The notes under the pieces: model-generated
Seen by the model: the letters and a program-made list of their open reading frames with translations, nothing else
Database searches by the model: none
Told to the model about the DNA's origin: nothing
Shown here: positions 38,873 through 48,830 of the stretch, in pieces
How the letters are laid out: each line of letters opens with the position of its first letter
How positions within the stretch are numbered: the first letter of the stretch is position 1
Assembly: GCA_947452005.1 (NCBI GenBank)
Contig: CANGBC010000003.1
Location: 124,001-188,000 of the forward strand
DNA from: Beijerinckiaceae bacterium
GTDB taxonomy: Bacteria > Pseudomonadota > Alphaproteobacteria > Rhizobiales > Beijerinckiaceae
Reading direction: 5' to 3'
DNA length: 64,000 nucleotides
Position numbers and translations under genes: made by a program

Positions 38873-39949
38873 TCAGGGATGGACGGTTTCGGTGAACCAG
38901 TCGGTGGGCAATTGGTGGCCCACGCCCTGCTCGCAGGCGCGCTTGTAAATCACGGACCCGGCGGCGGCGAATTGATAACCCAGGCCCAGATTGTTGAGGA
39001 AACAGGTGACCTGCTCGTCATCGTCACGCCCGATAAAACGACCGGCGATCATGTCGGGCAAAGTGGGAAATGATTTGAAATCGAGTTGCCGCGCGCTGTT
39101 CCAGCCCGCTTGCTTGTTCGTTTCCTTGAACTTCGCATCTTTGGAGACGATCAACACCGGGTCTGTGTCATGCGTGTGCACGGCGATCTTGTTGGCTGCG
39201 CGAATGGCAGAAGGCTCAATCTCGGGCTTTTTGATTGATGACAAATGCATGCCCGGTTCGATCCAATGCTGAAAGAAAATCGGATCAATCGAATTGGAGG
39301 CACACATCACAATGTCGGCGCCTGCTATCGCATCTTCCGGCTGCGCCACGGGGCGCACTTCTATGCCCAGCGTCTCGCTCATGCGCGCAGCAAATGCCTC
39401 GCGATTTTCTTGATTGGGGGAGAAGCAGCGGATGGAGGTGATGTCACGCACGGCGCAAGCGGCTGTGAGCTGCGTTTCCGCCTGCCAGCCAGAGCCCAGA
39501 ATGCCGATGGAGCTCGCATTCTGGCGCGCCATATATTTCACGCCCAATCCATTGGTCGCGCCCACACGAATATGCTGCAACACGCCATCGGGAAAGATGG
39601 CGAGCGGCTCGCCATTATGGGTCGAGAACAACAGCACCAAGCCGACATAGCGATCATTGGGAGCGGCTGGCACTTTGACGCGGCGGCGTGAATTGCCGAC
39701 CAGCGGATTGGTGATGATGTCAGAATTGATGCGAATGGCACTGACGCCAAGTGCTGGCACAACTCCATCCATGGATTTCAATCCATAGACGGCATCTTCA
39801 TGCCAGGTGGTGGGGGTGATGCAATCAGACCGTTGGCGCGAGACACCGCGCCCTTCTGCGAGATCAAGATAGGCTGTCTCCAATGCCTCGATGCAATCGG
39901 GCATGGTGAGGAGCTTTTCGACATCCTCATTCGACAGGATCAGCGTCAT
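38873..39949 (-). CDS. ornithine cyclodeaminase / mu-crystallin family protein
   Basis: LQHIRVGATNGLGVKYMARQNASSIGILGSGWQAETQLTAACAVRDITSIRCFSPNQENREAFAARM. Confidence 0.92.
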   Translation of the reverse strand: MTLILSNEDVEKLLTMPDCIEALETAYLDLAEGRGVSRQRSDCITPTTWHEDAVYGLKSMDGVVPALGVSAIRINSDIITNPLVGNSRRRVKVPAAPNDRYVGLVLLFSTHNGEPLAIFPDGVLQHIRVGATNGLGVKYMARQNASSIGILGSGWQAETQLTAACAVRDITSIRCFSPNQENREAFAARMSETLGIEVRPVAQPEDAIAGADIVMCASNSIDPIFFQHWIEPGMHLSSIKKPEIEPSAIRAANKIAVHTHDTDPVLIVSKDAKFKETNKQAGWNSARQLDFKSFPTLPDMIAGRFIGRDDDEQVTCFLNNLGLGYQFAAAGSVIYKRACEQGVGHQLPTDWFTETVHP

Positions 39950-39973
39950 GGTCTCAACTCCCCGGTGGTTTTC

Positions 39974-41035
39974 TTATTGAAGTCCGAAACGCGCCTCCAG
40001 CACAAGGCCACCTGCGACGCAGGCCAAAATGACCAGCGTTGTGCCCGACACCACCAGCACATGCCGCAGGCCGAGTTTGGCGATGGATTCAAACGATGTG
40101 TTCAGACCCAAAGCCGCAATGGCAATGAGCAACCCCCAAGCCGACACATCACCGAGCAGGGCTTTGAGCGGCAGATAGACGCTCTGCAGCGAGGGCGCCA
40201 AAGCCATCGCGCTGTTGACGATGCAAAGACCGAGGAAAGCAAAAGCAAAAACGGGCACGGGCACTTTGGCGCCCTCGGCAGAGCCGACAAACATACGCCC
40301 GATGATCAGGATCGCAGGCAGCAGCAGAAGCACGCGGAAGAGTTTGACGATGACTGCCGTCGCACCTGCGGTTTCGGAGACGGCATAACCCGCACCCACC
40401 ACCTGCGCGACATCATGAATGGACCCGCCGAGCAAAATGCCGGTGTGCAGATCATCAAACCCCAAGAGCCGCGCCAAGGGCGGATAGGCGAGCATGGCCA
40501 CAGTCGAGAGAAGGTTCACCGCCACAATCACAAAGACGGTGTCGGCATCTCTGGATGGTGATGACGGCAGAACACTGGATGTCGCCAGCGCCGCAGATGC
40601 GCCGCATATGGCTGTGGCAGATCCCGCCAGGGCACCAAAGCTGCGCGAGAGGCCAAACAGGCCTGCCAGACCAAAGCCCGCTGCAATGGTGAGCGCCATG
40701 GCCAAAACGACCAGCAGACCGGTGCTGAAGCCCAGCGCAGCAATTTCTGCCAGACTGACCTTGAGCCCGAGGAGCGCCACCGCAATGCGCAGAATGCGCG
40801 AGACGCAAAAGCGCAAGCCCGGCTGAAAACGCGCGGCCATGGCAGGCTGCAGAGCAATGCCAACCAGAAGCGCGATGAGCAATGCTGGCAAAGGGGCGAT
40901 GCGTGCGACCAGCGGCGCCAGCGCCTGCGCGCTTGCGGCCAGAGCCAATGCCAAGAGCAAACCGGGCGCCAGCTCAGCCAAACCCTGCGGCGCACCCGCC
41001 CGATGATCTCCTGCCATTGTTCTTCTTGCTCTCAA
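39974..41035 (-). CDS. YeiH/UPF0324 putative sulfate exporter family protein
   Basis: Multi-TM; LLGFDDLHTGILLGGSIHDVAQVVGAGYAVSETAGATAVIVKLFRVLLL. Confidence 0.88.
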   Translation of the reverse strand: MRARRTMAGDHRAGAPQGLAELAPGLLLALALAASAQALAPLVARIAPLPALLIALLVGIALQPAMAARFQPGLRFCVSRILRIAVALLGLKVSLAEIAALGFSTGLLVVLAMALTIAAGFGLAGLFGLSRSFGALAGSATAICGASAALATSSVLPSSPSRDADTVFVIVAVNLLSTVAMLAYPPLARLLGFDDLHTGILLGGSIHDVAQVVGAGYAVSETAGATAVIVKLFRVLLLLPAILIIGRMFVGSAEGAKVPVPVFAFAFLGLCIVNSAMALAPSLQSVYLPLKALLGDVSAWGLLIAIAALGLNTSFESIAKLGLRHVLVVSGTTLVILACVAGGLVLEARFGLQ

Positions 41036-41219
41036 GAGGCCTCAATTTGGAGGACCATGACGATCAGGGCCGCCCATGGCAATTCGCGGACGCCCCTTTT
41101 GTAGAAAAAACCTCTCTCGGAGGGGGACAGAAGAGGCGTTTCTTCTCTGAGGCGCGCATTGGCTGCCCCTCCTGCCCAGCCGATACTGGGGGCACTCGTC
41201 TCCATTGGCAGGATCTTCC

Positions 41220-41432
41220 ATGCTGGACATTGCGTCCAACCCGCGCTCCCTCGCACGCATGTGGCACCCGCCACTGGCGCGCCATGTCGCCACATCCGGG
41301 CTGGTCGGGCTCCTGACAGGCCTCTGGGCCCAGAGCCTTGGATTGGGCCTGCTCTTTTTTCTGCTTAATTTCAGTGTCCGGCTGGTGATAGATTACACCC
41401 GACCGAAAGTTTCAGGGCACAAGGCGGATTAA
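41220..41432 (+). CDS. small hypothetical membrane protein coupled to the ferredoxin-NADP reductase gene
   Basis: 70 aa with hydrophobic LLTGLWAQSLGLGLLFFLLNFSVRLVI; stop 3 nt before ATG of next gene. Confidence 0.6.
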   Translation: MLDIASNPRSLARMWHPPLARHVATSGLVGLLTGLWAQSLGLGLLFFLLNFSVRLVIDYTRPKVSGHKAD

Positions 41433-41435
41433 CGA

Positions 41436-42248
41436 ATGACGACGGCAAACGATCGCGCTACTGCGCGACCGGCTTCGGGTGCTTTTCTTGAGGAGCAGGT
41501 TCTCTCGGTCCATCACTGGACGGACACCTTGTTCAGCTTCACCACAACCCGTGACCCAGGCTTTCGCTTTCGTAGCGGGCAATTTGTCATGATTGGCCTG
41601 CAGGTCGAGGGCAAGCCGCTGCTGCGCGCCTATTCGGTGGCTTCAGCCTTTTATGCCGAACATCTCGAATTCTTCTCGATCAAAGTTCAGAACGGCCCAC
41701 TCACCTCACGCCTGCAACATTTGAAAGTCGGTGACACGGTGCTGGTTGGCCGCAAGCCCACCGGCACGCTGGTGCTCGACAATTTGCGCGACGGCCGCAA
41801 TTTGTATCTGCTGGCCACTGGCACGGGGCTCGCGCCCTTCCTGTCCACAATCCGCGATCCCGAAACCTATGAGCGTTTCGACAAGGTGATTGTGACGCAT
41901 GGCGTGCGCACAGTTGCCGAGCTCGCCTATCGCGAGCTGATTGAAAATGAACTGCCCAATGACGAATTGCTGGGCGAATATATCAAGCCCAAGCTCGTCT
42001 ATTATCCGACTGTGACGCGCGAACCGTTCCGCAATCAGGGACGCCTGACCGATCTGATCACATCAGGCAAGCTGTTCACAGATCTCGGCCTGCCTGCTTT
42101 CGACAAGGCGCAGGACCGCGTCATGCTGTGCGGCAATCCGGGCATTATTGCTGACGTGCCAAAATATCTCGAAAGTATCGGCTTTGAAGAAGGCAATACG
42201 GGCGAGCCCGGCGATTATGTGATCGAGAAAGCCTTCGTCGAGAAATAA
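41436..42248 (+). CDS. ferredoxin--NADP(+) reductase
   Basis: RFRSGQFVMIGLQVEGKPLLRAYSVASA...LYLLATGTGLAPFLSTIRDPETYERFDKVIVTHGVR...MLCGNP. Confidence 0.93.
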   Translation: MTTANDRATARPASGAFLEEQVLSVHHWTDTLFSFTTTRDPGFRFRSGQFVMIGLQVEGKPLLRAYSVASAFYAEHLEFFSIKVQNGPLTSRLQHLKVGDTVLVGRKPTGTLVLDNLRDGRNLYLLATGTGLAPFLSTIRDPETYERFDKVIVTHGVRTVAELAYRELIENELPNDELLGEYIKPKLVYYPTVTREPFRNQGRLTDLITSGKLFTDLGLPAFDKAQDRVMLCGNPGIIADVPKYLESIGFEEGNTGEPGDYVIEKAFVEK

Positions 42249-42251
42249 GCC

Positions 42252-43064
42252 TCAGCCACGCGGCGCAGGCTTGCGCAGCACTGGGCTTTCCATCGCCAGA
42301 CGTGCGGCCTCTTGCGGGGCAAGCGCCGGATTCCACAGACTGCCATTGTAGCGCTCGCCACTATGGCCATCGGAGTCTGGCGAACAGAGCCACAAGAGTG
42401 GGCCATTCATCACATCAACGGCCAAAGTTTTGCGCGTGGCCGTTGAGGGTCGCGTGCCGTCTGTGTCGACCATGCCGCCGGGCAGCAGAATATTGCAGGT
42501 GACGCCTGTGCCTTCCAGATCACCCGCCCAGATCAGCGAGGCGGCATCAATGGCCGCTTTGGTCACGCCATAGGGCGAATTGTTGCGCCGCTGCATCGTA
42601 TCCAGCGAGGTTGAGATATTGATGATGCGGCCCCAGCCGCGCTTGATGAGATGGGGCGCTACTTCACGCGACATGAGAAATGTGCCCGACACATTCACAT
42701 TGACGGCCTGCACCCAAATGTCTGGGTTGGACTCCCAGAAGGGGAAATTATTTCCCTCCACCGGCAGCCCCGGCCCGCGCTGCTCACGCCGCGCATTGTT
42801 GATGAGGATGGAGAGATCGCCAAAGGCGGCGAGTGTCTCCGCCACCACGCGCGCGCAATCATCGCGCTTGGTAATGTCGGCTGTCACTGCGAGCACGCGT
42901 GTCGCACCGCAGGCTTTGTTGATCTCGGCGGCGGCTTCTTCCAGCAGCTGCGTTTGCGGCGAGGCAATGGTGACGCACGCACCACTTTGCGCCAGCGCCA
43001 GCGCCATGGAGCGACCAAGCCCCACGCTGCCGCCCGTAACAATCGCGACCTGCCCTTTCAACAT
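42252..43064 (-). CDS. short-chain dehydrogenase/reductase
   Basis: VAIVTGGSVGLGRSMALALAQSG, ILINNAR; Tyr active site in SPYGVTKAAID. Confidence 0.9.
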   Translation of the reverse strand: MLKGQVAIVTGGSVGLGRSMALALAQSGACVTIASPQTQLLEEAAAEINKACGATRVLAVTADITKRDDCARVVAETLAAFGDLSILINNARREQRGPGLPVEGNNFPFWESNPDIWVQAVNVNVSGTFLMSREVAPHLIKRGWGRIINISTSLDTMQRRNNSPYGVTKAAIDAASLIWAGDLEGTGVTCNILLPGGMVDTDGTRPSTATRKTLAVDVMNGPLLWLCSPDSDGHSGERYNGSLWNPALAPQEAARLAMESPVLRKPAPRG

Positions 43065-43067
43065 GGC

Positions 43068-44777
43068 TCAGGCTCCCCGTGCGTTGCGCGTGGCGGCTTC
43101 ATCGACGCTGCCCTTGGCATCCAGCATGACTTTATAGAGATCGCGTGCGGCATCGCGCGAGACATAGCCCATGGCAACATCGCGCTGCACCGCTTGCGGA
43201 TCGCGCTTCAACGGGTCGCCCAAACCGCCACCGCCGGGCATATCGACGACCAAACGTTCGCCTGTCGGAATGATTTGCGTGCCGCGTGGCAAGACGGGTG
43301 TGCCTGACGAAAGATTCAACGTGCCTGCTGCGCCATCAGCGCCGCCGCCACGCCCGGCTGCTGGATATTTCACGCGCTGGAAACGCGCGAAAATAGCGAA
43401 GGGAGCATCTTCACGCGAGCCGACTTCAATCGTCTGGCCGAGACCGCCGCGATAAAAACCAGCACCACCCGAGTCGCGGCGCAATTCCTTGCGCCAGAAG
43501 ACGAGCGGCGTCATCGCTTCAGTGATTTCAATCGCAATGGCTTTCACGCCCGAGGGATAAGGCGTTGCGGCAATGCCATCATGTTTCCAATGCGCGCCCA
43601 TGCCGCCACTTTGAAAATTCTGCGAGAGAAATTTGGTGCCCTTGGCATCAGGCCCCGTGACACCGGGCCCTGCACCAAAGCGCAAGCTCCAGCTAGCCCC
43701 CGTGCCTTCCGCTGGCGCGCGGCCGGGCATGGCTTTTTCAAAACAGCCAAAGGCGACATCGGGCAACATTTGACCAATCAGCGCACGCGCTGTGACGGGT
43801 GCCGGGAAAGGTGCATTGACGATCGTGCCTTCTGGAGCGGTGACGACAATGCGCGCCAGCACGGCAGCATTATTGGCCAGACGTGGCGCGACAAGGCATT
43901 TGATGCCGAAGCTCGTATAGGCATCCGTGTAGCAAATCGGGCAATTGATGCCATATTTCGACACGCCGGATGTGCCCGCAAAATCAATATAGATTTTCTC
44001 GCCATCAATGGTGAGTTTGGCGGCAATCTCGACCGGATCAGCAAAGCCATCAATCGTGACCTTGTGTGACCACGTGCCTTTGGGCAATTGCGCAATGGCC
44101 TCGCGCATGGATTTGTCGCTGGAGGAGAGAATGTGATCGCTCAGATCATCAAGTGACGTGAGCTTGTATTCTTCCATCATGCTGGAGAGCTGTTTGCCGC
44201 CCGCCTCATTGGAGGCAATGAGCGCATAGACGTCACCCTCAAGCTTTTCAGGCTCGCGGCTGTTGGCGCACAGAAGCTTCATCAACCATTGGCTGATCTC
44301 GCCTTGCATCACCAATGGCATGATCGGCAGGAAGAGCCCTTCAGCAAAGACATCGCGCGAATGGGGATCGGGACCATTGCCGCCAATATCGGCCACATGC
44401 GCCGTGCAGGCGAAAATCGCGACCAACTTGCCCTTGTGAAAGGTCGGGGTGACGACCGTGAAATCGAACAAATGTCCCGTGCCGCGCCACGGATCATTCG
44501 TCATATAGACGTCGCCCGCTTTCATCGTCTCGGCGGGAAAGACTTTCAGAAACTCACGGATAGAGCGCGCCATAGAATTGATATGGCCCGGCGTGCCGGT
44601 GACAGCCTGCGCCAGCAAATCTCCCTTGGTGTTGAAGACACCCGCTGACAAATCGCCGGCTTCACGCACAACAGTCGAGAAAGCCACGCGCATCAAAGTG
44701 CGCGCTTGTTCTTCGACAACCGAGATCAGCCGATCCCACATGACCTGATTGCGGATTTTCTGGAATTGCGAGCTCAT
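43068..44777 (-). CDS. hydantoinase B/oxoprolinase family protein
   Basis: WDRLISVVEEQARTLMRVAFSTVVREAGDLSAGVFNTKGDLLAQAVTGTPGHINSM...VYMTNDPWRGTGHLFDF. Confidence 0.93.
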   Translation of the reverse strand: MSSQFQKIRNQVMWDRLISVVEEQARTLMRVAFSTVVREAGDLSAGVFNTKGDLLAQAVTGTPGHINSMARSIREFLKVFPAETMKAGDVYMTNDPWRGTGHLFDFTVVTPTFHKGKLVAIFACTAHVADIGGNGPDPHSRDVFAEGLFLPIMPLVMQGEISQWLMKLLCANSREPEKLEGDVYALIASNEAGGKQLSSMMEEYKLTSLDDLSDHILSSSDKSMREAIAQLPKGTWSHKVTIDGFADPVEIAAKLTIDGEKIYIDFAGTSGVSKYGINCPICYTDAYTSFGIKCLVAPRLANNAAVLARIVVTAPEGTIVNAPFPAPVTARALIGQMLPDVAFGCFEKAMPGRAPAEGTGASWSLRFGAGPGVTGPDAKGTKFLSQNFQSGGMGAHWKHDGIAATPYPSGVKAIAIEITEAMTPLVFWRKELRRDSGGAGFYRGGLGQTIEVGSREDAPFAIFARFQRVKYPAAGRGGGADGAAGTLNLSSGTPVLPRGTQIIPTGERLVVDMPGGGGLGDPLKRDPQAVQRDVAMGYVSRDAARDLYKVMLDAKGSVDEAATRNARGA

Positions 44778-44778
44778 C

Positions 44779-46869
44779 TTAGCCCTTCCTTTCCAAGACG
44801 ACATGACCGCCAGCGGACAAGCGTCCATTAAAGCTTGAGGGCACCCAGACCGTTGTCTGATCTTCGACAATAAGGGCTGGACCATGGAAGGCAGCACCGG
44901 GAGGCGATGCCTCGCGACTGATGATCTGCGCTTCAACAAAATCACCCACCTCGGCATCGAAGACACGTGTCTTGCGGATCGCGACAGCTTGCGTGCGCGA
45001 CGGCTCGCTTGGCGCGGTGGCAGGCGGACGATCATCGACAGCTGAGAGAACGAGTGTCCAGGTGAGCGCCTCAACTGTCAGATTGGGAATACGGCGGCCA
45101 TAGTTTTTCTGATACTGCGCTTCAAACAGCTCAGCCAGTGCTGGCCCATCAGCATCTTCATAAAGACGCGCGGGAATCTCGACCGCCAGCTCATGCCCCT
45201 GCCCTTTGTAGCGCATGTCCGCAAAGCGGCGCTCGCGCAGCGGGCGATCCGCCGATGCAATGCGCACGACACCTTCGGCTTCTTTGCGCAATTGCGCGAA
45301 CACCTGATTGGCCGAGGCGGCATTGAATGCCGCCAGATGCATGATCTGCGAATAAACGGCTTCATAAGCGATAGGGGCTTTCAGAAAGCCAAAAGCCGAT
45401 CCCACACCTGCCGCTTTGGGCACAACCACCGTCTGGATACCAAGCTTTTCGGCGATGCGCGCTGCATGGAGTGGCCCCGCACCACCTGTGGCGATCAACA
45501 CACGGCTTTCCAACTCTTCACCGGCATCCGCAGCATGGACGCGCGTGGCATTGGCCATATTTTCATCGACGATTTCACAGACGCCACCCGCAGCATCAGC
45601 CCAAGAAATGCCAGCAGGTTTGCCGACATGGTCTTCGGCCGCCTGACGCGCTTTCTGCGTATTGAGAATCATGGTGCCTGCAGCAAAAGCATCGGGATCG
45701 AGTTTCCCAAGCAGCAGATCGCAATCGGTGACCGTGGGGCGCGTACCACCACGCGCATAGCATGCAGGACCGGGCACGGAACCAGCGCTTTCCGGCCCAA
45801 CTGCAATGCGACCCAATTCATCGACATGGGCAATGGAGCCACCACCCGCGCCGATCTCGATCATTTCAATGACGGGGATGCGCAAAGGCAGGCCACTACC
45901 CGAGAGAAAACGATAGGCGCGCGCAACTTCCATTGAGCGTGCATGGCGTGGCTCGTAATCGGTGATCATGATGATCTTGGCCGTCGTGCCACCCATATCG
46001 AGCGCGACCGTTCGATCAGCGCCGATCTCTTTGGCGACTTCACGCGCGAGAATGGCACCACCTGCAGGGCCTGATTCCACCAGTCGGATCGGCAGACGCC
46101 GCGCCGTCTCGACCGAGGTCAGCGAGCCAGATGACATGATCATAAGCAACGGGCCATCCACGCCAAGTTCTTTCAGCGCACCCGACAATTTGCCCAGATA
46201 GGTCGACATCAGAGGCTGCACATAGGCATTGGCGACGGTGGTCGACGTGCGCTCATATTCGCGGATCTCAGGGCAGACTTCATGCGAGAGCGAGACAAAC
46301 AGGCCCGGGCATTCTTCCGCGAGAATCTCGCCCACGCGCTTCTCATGCGCACCATTGCGATAGGCATGGATGAAGCAGACAGCGACAGATTCGATATTCT
46401 CATTGCGTAATTGCGCCGCAACATCACGCACATTCTGTTCATCAAGCGCCAGAAGCACGGAGCCATCTGCGGCCATACGCTCGGCAGCCTCAAAGCGCAA
46501 AGGGCGCGAGACCAAAGGTTCTGGGCGCTCCAGCTCCAGATCATATTGATCAAAGCGATGGCCGAAGGCGAATTCCAGCGTATCGCGGAAACCGCGCGTG
46601 GTGATCAGCGCTGTGCGAGCCCCGCGCCGCTCAATAATCGCGTTGGTTGCCAAAGTTGTTCCGTGAATGACAAGATCCAGCTGCGAGGCAGCTACTTTTG
46701 TTTTGTCGAGAACAAGGCGGACACCATCGATCACACCCTGCTCGGGACGGTCCGGCGTGGTCAGAACTTTGCCAGATTCAAACCCGGTTGGCGTTTCGAG
46801 AACAATATCTGTGAAAGTCCCACCAATATCGACGGCGAGCCGATAGCCCGCTTCTTTTCTCATTGTCAT
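44779..46869 (-). CDS. hydantoinase A/oxoprolinase family protein
   Basis: YRLAVDIGGTFTDIVLET...VIHGTTLATNAIIERRGARTALITTRGFRDTLE...ALDMGGTTAKI. Confidence 0.94.
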   Translation of the reverse strand: MTMRKEAGYRLAVDIGGTFTDIVLETPTGFESGKVLTTPDRPEQGVIDGVRLVLDKTKVAASQLDLVIHGTTLATNAIIERRGARTALITTRGFRDTLEFAFGHRFDQYDLELERPEPLVSRPLRFEAAERMAADGSVLLALDEQNVRDVAAQLRNENIESVAVCFIHAYRNGAHEKRVGEILAEECPGLFVSLSHEVCPEIREYERTSTTVANAYVQPLMSTYLGKLSGALKELGVDGPLLMIMSSGSLTSVETARRLPIRLVESGPAGGAILAREVAKEIGADRTVALDMGGTTAKIIMITDYEPRHARSMEVARAYRFLSGSGLPLRIPVIEMIEIGAGGGSIAHVDELGRIAVGPESAGSVPGPACYARGGTRPTVTDCDLLLGKLDPDAFAAGTMILNTQKARQAAEDHVGKPAGISWADAAGGVCEIVDENMANATRVHAADAGEELESRVLIATGGAGPLHAARIAEKLGIQTVVVPKAAGVGSAFGFLKAPIAYEAVYSQIMHLAAFNAASANQVFAQLRKEAEGVVRIASADRPLRERRFADMRYKGQGHELAVEIPARLYEDADGPALAELFEAQYQKNYGRRIPNLTVEALTWTLVLSAVDDRPPATAPSEPSRTQAVAIRKTRVFDAEVGDFVEAQIISREASPPGAAFHGPALIVEDQTTVWVPSSFNGRLSAGGHVVLERKG

Positions 46870-46875
46870 TTCGGT

Positions 46876-47895
46876 TCACTTTCCTCCGGACTCGAGCGCC
46901 TCACGCACACGCTTCACCACTTCGGGTGGCGTCTGCATGGCTTTGTCGACCAATTCATTCACACGCTCGCCCGTGATGGCATCAACATCAATCTGGGCGC
47001 GCGCGGCGTCTGCCAAAAAGGCTGGATCTTTCATCGTCGCATCAAAGGCACGGCGCATATAGCTCACACGCTCGGGGGCCACACCCGGCGGCAGAAAGAA
47101 GGGGCGCCCATATTCCAGACGTCCCACCATCAGCGCCATGGCTTGGCGATCCGATTCCGTCTTGGTGGCATCAAAGATTGTCGGGACATTGGGCAGATCT
47201 GGATGACGCTCGAAATTGAAATGAACAATCGGGATCACTTTGCCATCACGAATCCAGTCGGGATTGAGCGCCTTGAGACTAAGCCAAGCGTTTGAGCCCA
47301 TCCCCTGCAATTCGCCCCGCTCCATCGCCAGATGAATATCGGTCGTGCCCTTGTAGCCCGAGATCAGCTTGTATTTGAGACCGAGCAATTTGGCCGCCAC
47401 GAGCGGATATTCAAATTGCGTGGTGCCCGGCGTTGTCGCGCCCACCACGACTTCGGTCTTCATGAGATCGGCGAGGTTTTTGACCGGTGCGGTATGCCAG
47501 ACATAGGTGATCTGCGTGTCGCGATTGGTCGAGCCCAGCCAGTTGAATTTGCGCGGATCAAACTGCACAACATCAGGCGTGAACAGAGCCGATGTCGGCA
47601 TGCCATTGATGGCAGAGCCCATGACGGTGCCGTCTTTTGGGGCTGTGTTGTAAATCTGGTTGGCCATGGCCACACTGCCCGCACCTTGCTGGTTCTGGAC
47701 AATGATGTTGACGCCATTCGACAGATGGCCTGCGTAATGGCGCGCAAAGAGACGTGCATTCACATCATAGCCCGAGCCCGCTGCCGAGCCGACGATAAGA
47801 CGGATTTGCTTGTCTTGGAAAAAAGCGCGCTCATCGGCCATCGCCACGGATGACAGGCTGCACAAAAGGGCCAAGCCCTGCGTCAAACGCCCCAT
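46876..47895 (-). CDS. Bug/TctC family substrate-binding protein
   Basis: FFQDKQIRLIVGSAAGSGYDVNARLFARHYAGHLSNGVNIIVQNQQGAGSVAMANQIYN. Confidence 0.87.
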   Translation of the reverse strand: MGRLTQGLALLCSLSSVAMADERAFFQDKQIRLIVGSAAGSGYDVNARLFARHYAGHLSNGVNIIVQNQQGAGSVAMANQIYNTAPKDGTVMGSAINGMPTSALFTPDVVQFDPRKFNWLGSTNRDTQITYVWHTAPVKNLADLMKTEVVVGATTPGTTQFEYPLVAAKLLGLKYKLISGYKGTTDIHLAMERGELQGMGSNAWLSLKALNPDWIRDGKVIPIVHFNFERHPDLPNVPTIFDATKTESDRQAMALMVGRLEYGRPFFLPPGVAPERVSYMRRAFDATMKDPAFLADAARAQIDVDAITGERVNELVDKAMQTPPEVVKRVREALESGGK

Positions 47896-47976
47896 TACTC
47901 CCTCCCGCACATCAGGCTCTTTTTTCGGCCTGTCTTGTTTTAAAAGCATAGCACTCCCTGACAGACAGGGAAGCCT

Positions 47977-48681
47977 TCAGGTGAGCATTGCAAAGACCCG
48001 CCCCGGCGGCCGCTGCGGGCCCGTCCAGCCGATCAGGCGCAAAGCCTCGAAGATGACGGCTTGATTGCTGGTGATCATGGGCCGCCCAAGCCGGCGCTCC
48101 ACCTCATCGATAATGGCAATGCCCTGCACATTGGCACAGGAGAGGAATAGCGCGTCCGCCGCGTTGCCAGCTGCCAGCATCCGCTCCAGCCAGACGGCGG
48201 CTGGCGTCGAGCAATAGGCATCGCTGCCGCCCAAATTCCAGCCCTTCGCATAAGGCACATCCACACCACGCGCATTGAGGAAGTGGACCTCATGCTCGGC
48301 CACAGCCTCGCTATAGGGCGTCACCAGAGCAATCGACGAGGCCCGCAGCGCCTGCAAGGCAGACACAATCGCGGTTGAGGTTGTAGCGACCTGCGGCGCC
48401 CCGGCGTTGGACATGGCACCCAGAAGACGGGCCTCGCCATCCGTGCCTTCTGACATGGAATTGGCGGTGCAATGAAAGACAACCACATCGCATTTGGCAT
48501 CGACCAAGGCAGCTGTGGCGGCATCGACCGCAGGCAGAAGATCATCGATGGATTTGCGGTTTCCCCCCGTCATGCGCAAACGCGTGACATGGGGCACAAC
48601 GTCATTCGGGAAGTAGCGCACCATTTCCTGTTCGACCATGCGGTTCGAAGACGGAATGATGAGACCGACGCGGCGGACCAT
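47977..48681 (-). CDS. maleate isomerase / Asp-Glu racemase superfamily protein
   Basis: VGLIIPSSNRMVEQEMVRYFP, VVFHCTANSMSEG, LFLSCANVQGIAIIDEVERRLGRPMITSNQA. Confidence 0.88.
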   Translation of the reverse strand: MVRRVGLIIPSSNRMVEQEMVRYFPNDVVPHVTRLRMTGGNRKSIDDLLPAVDAATAALVDAKCDVVVFHCTANSMSEGTDGEARLLGAMSNAGAPQVATTSTAIVSALQALRASSIALVTPYSEAVAEHEVHFLNARGVDVPYAKGWNLGGSDAYCSTPAAVWLERMLAAGNAADALFLSCANVQGIAIIDEVERRLGRPMITSNQAVIFEALRLIGWTGPQRPPGRVFAMLT

Positions 48682-48830
48682 GAGCTCCTCCCTGTTTCTT
48701 TTTTTGCCATGCTAGGGGTTCCCATCCCCGCCCGCAACCAAGCTCTCGTTGACGGCCAGCCTCCTGACGGACTAGCCTTGTGCCCATAACAAGCACCGGC
48801 AACAAAGACCGGACGCGCGGGAGGAGCGAT

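Noticed and set aside
45193-45936. 247-aa plus-strand ORF antisense to hyuA
   Set aside because: Shadow ORF in a conserved coding region with no family similarity apparent.
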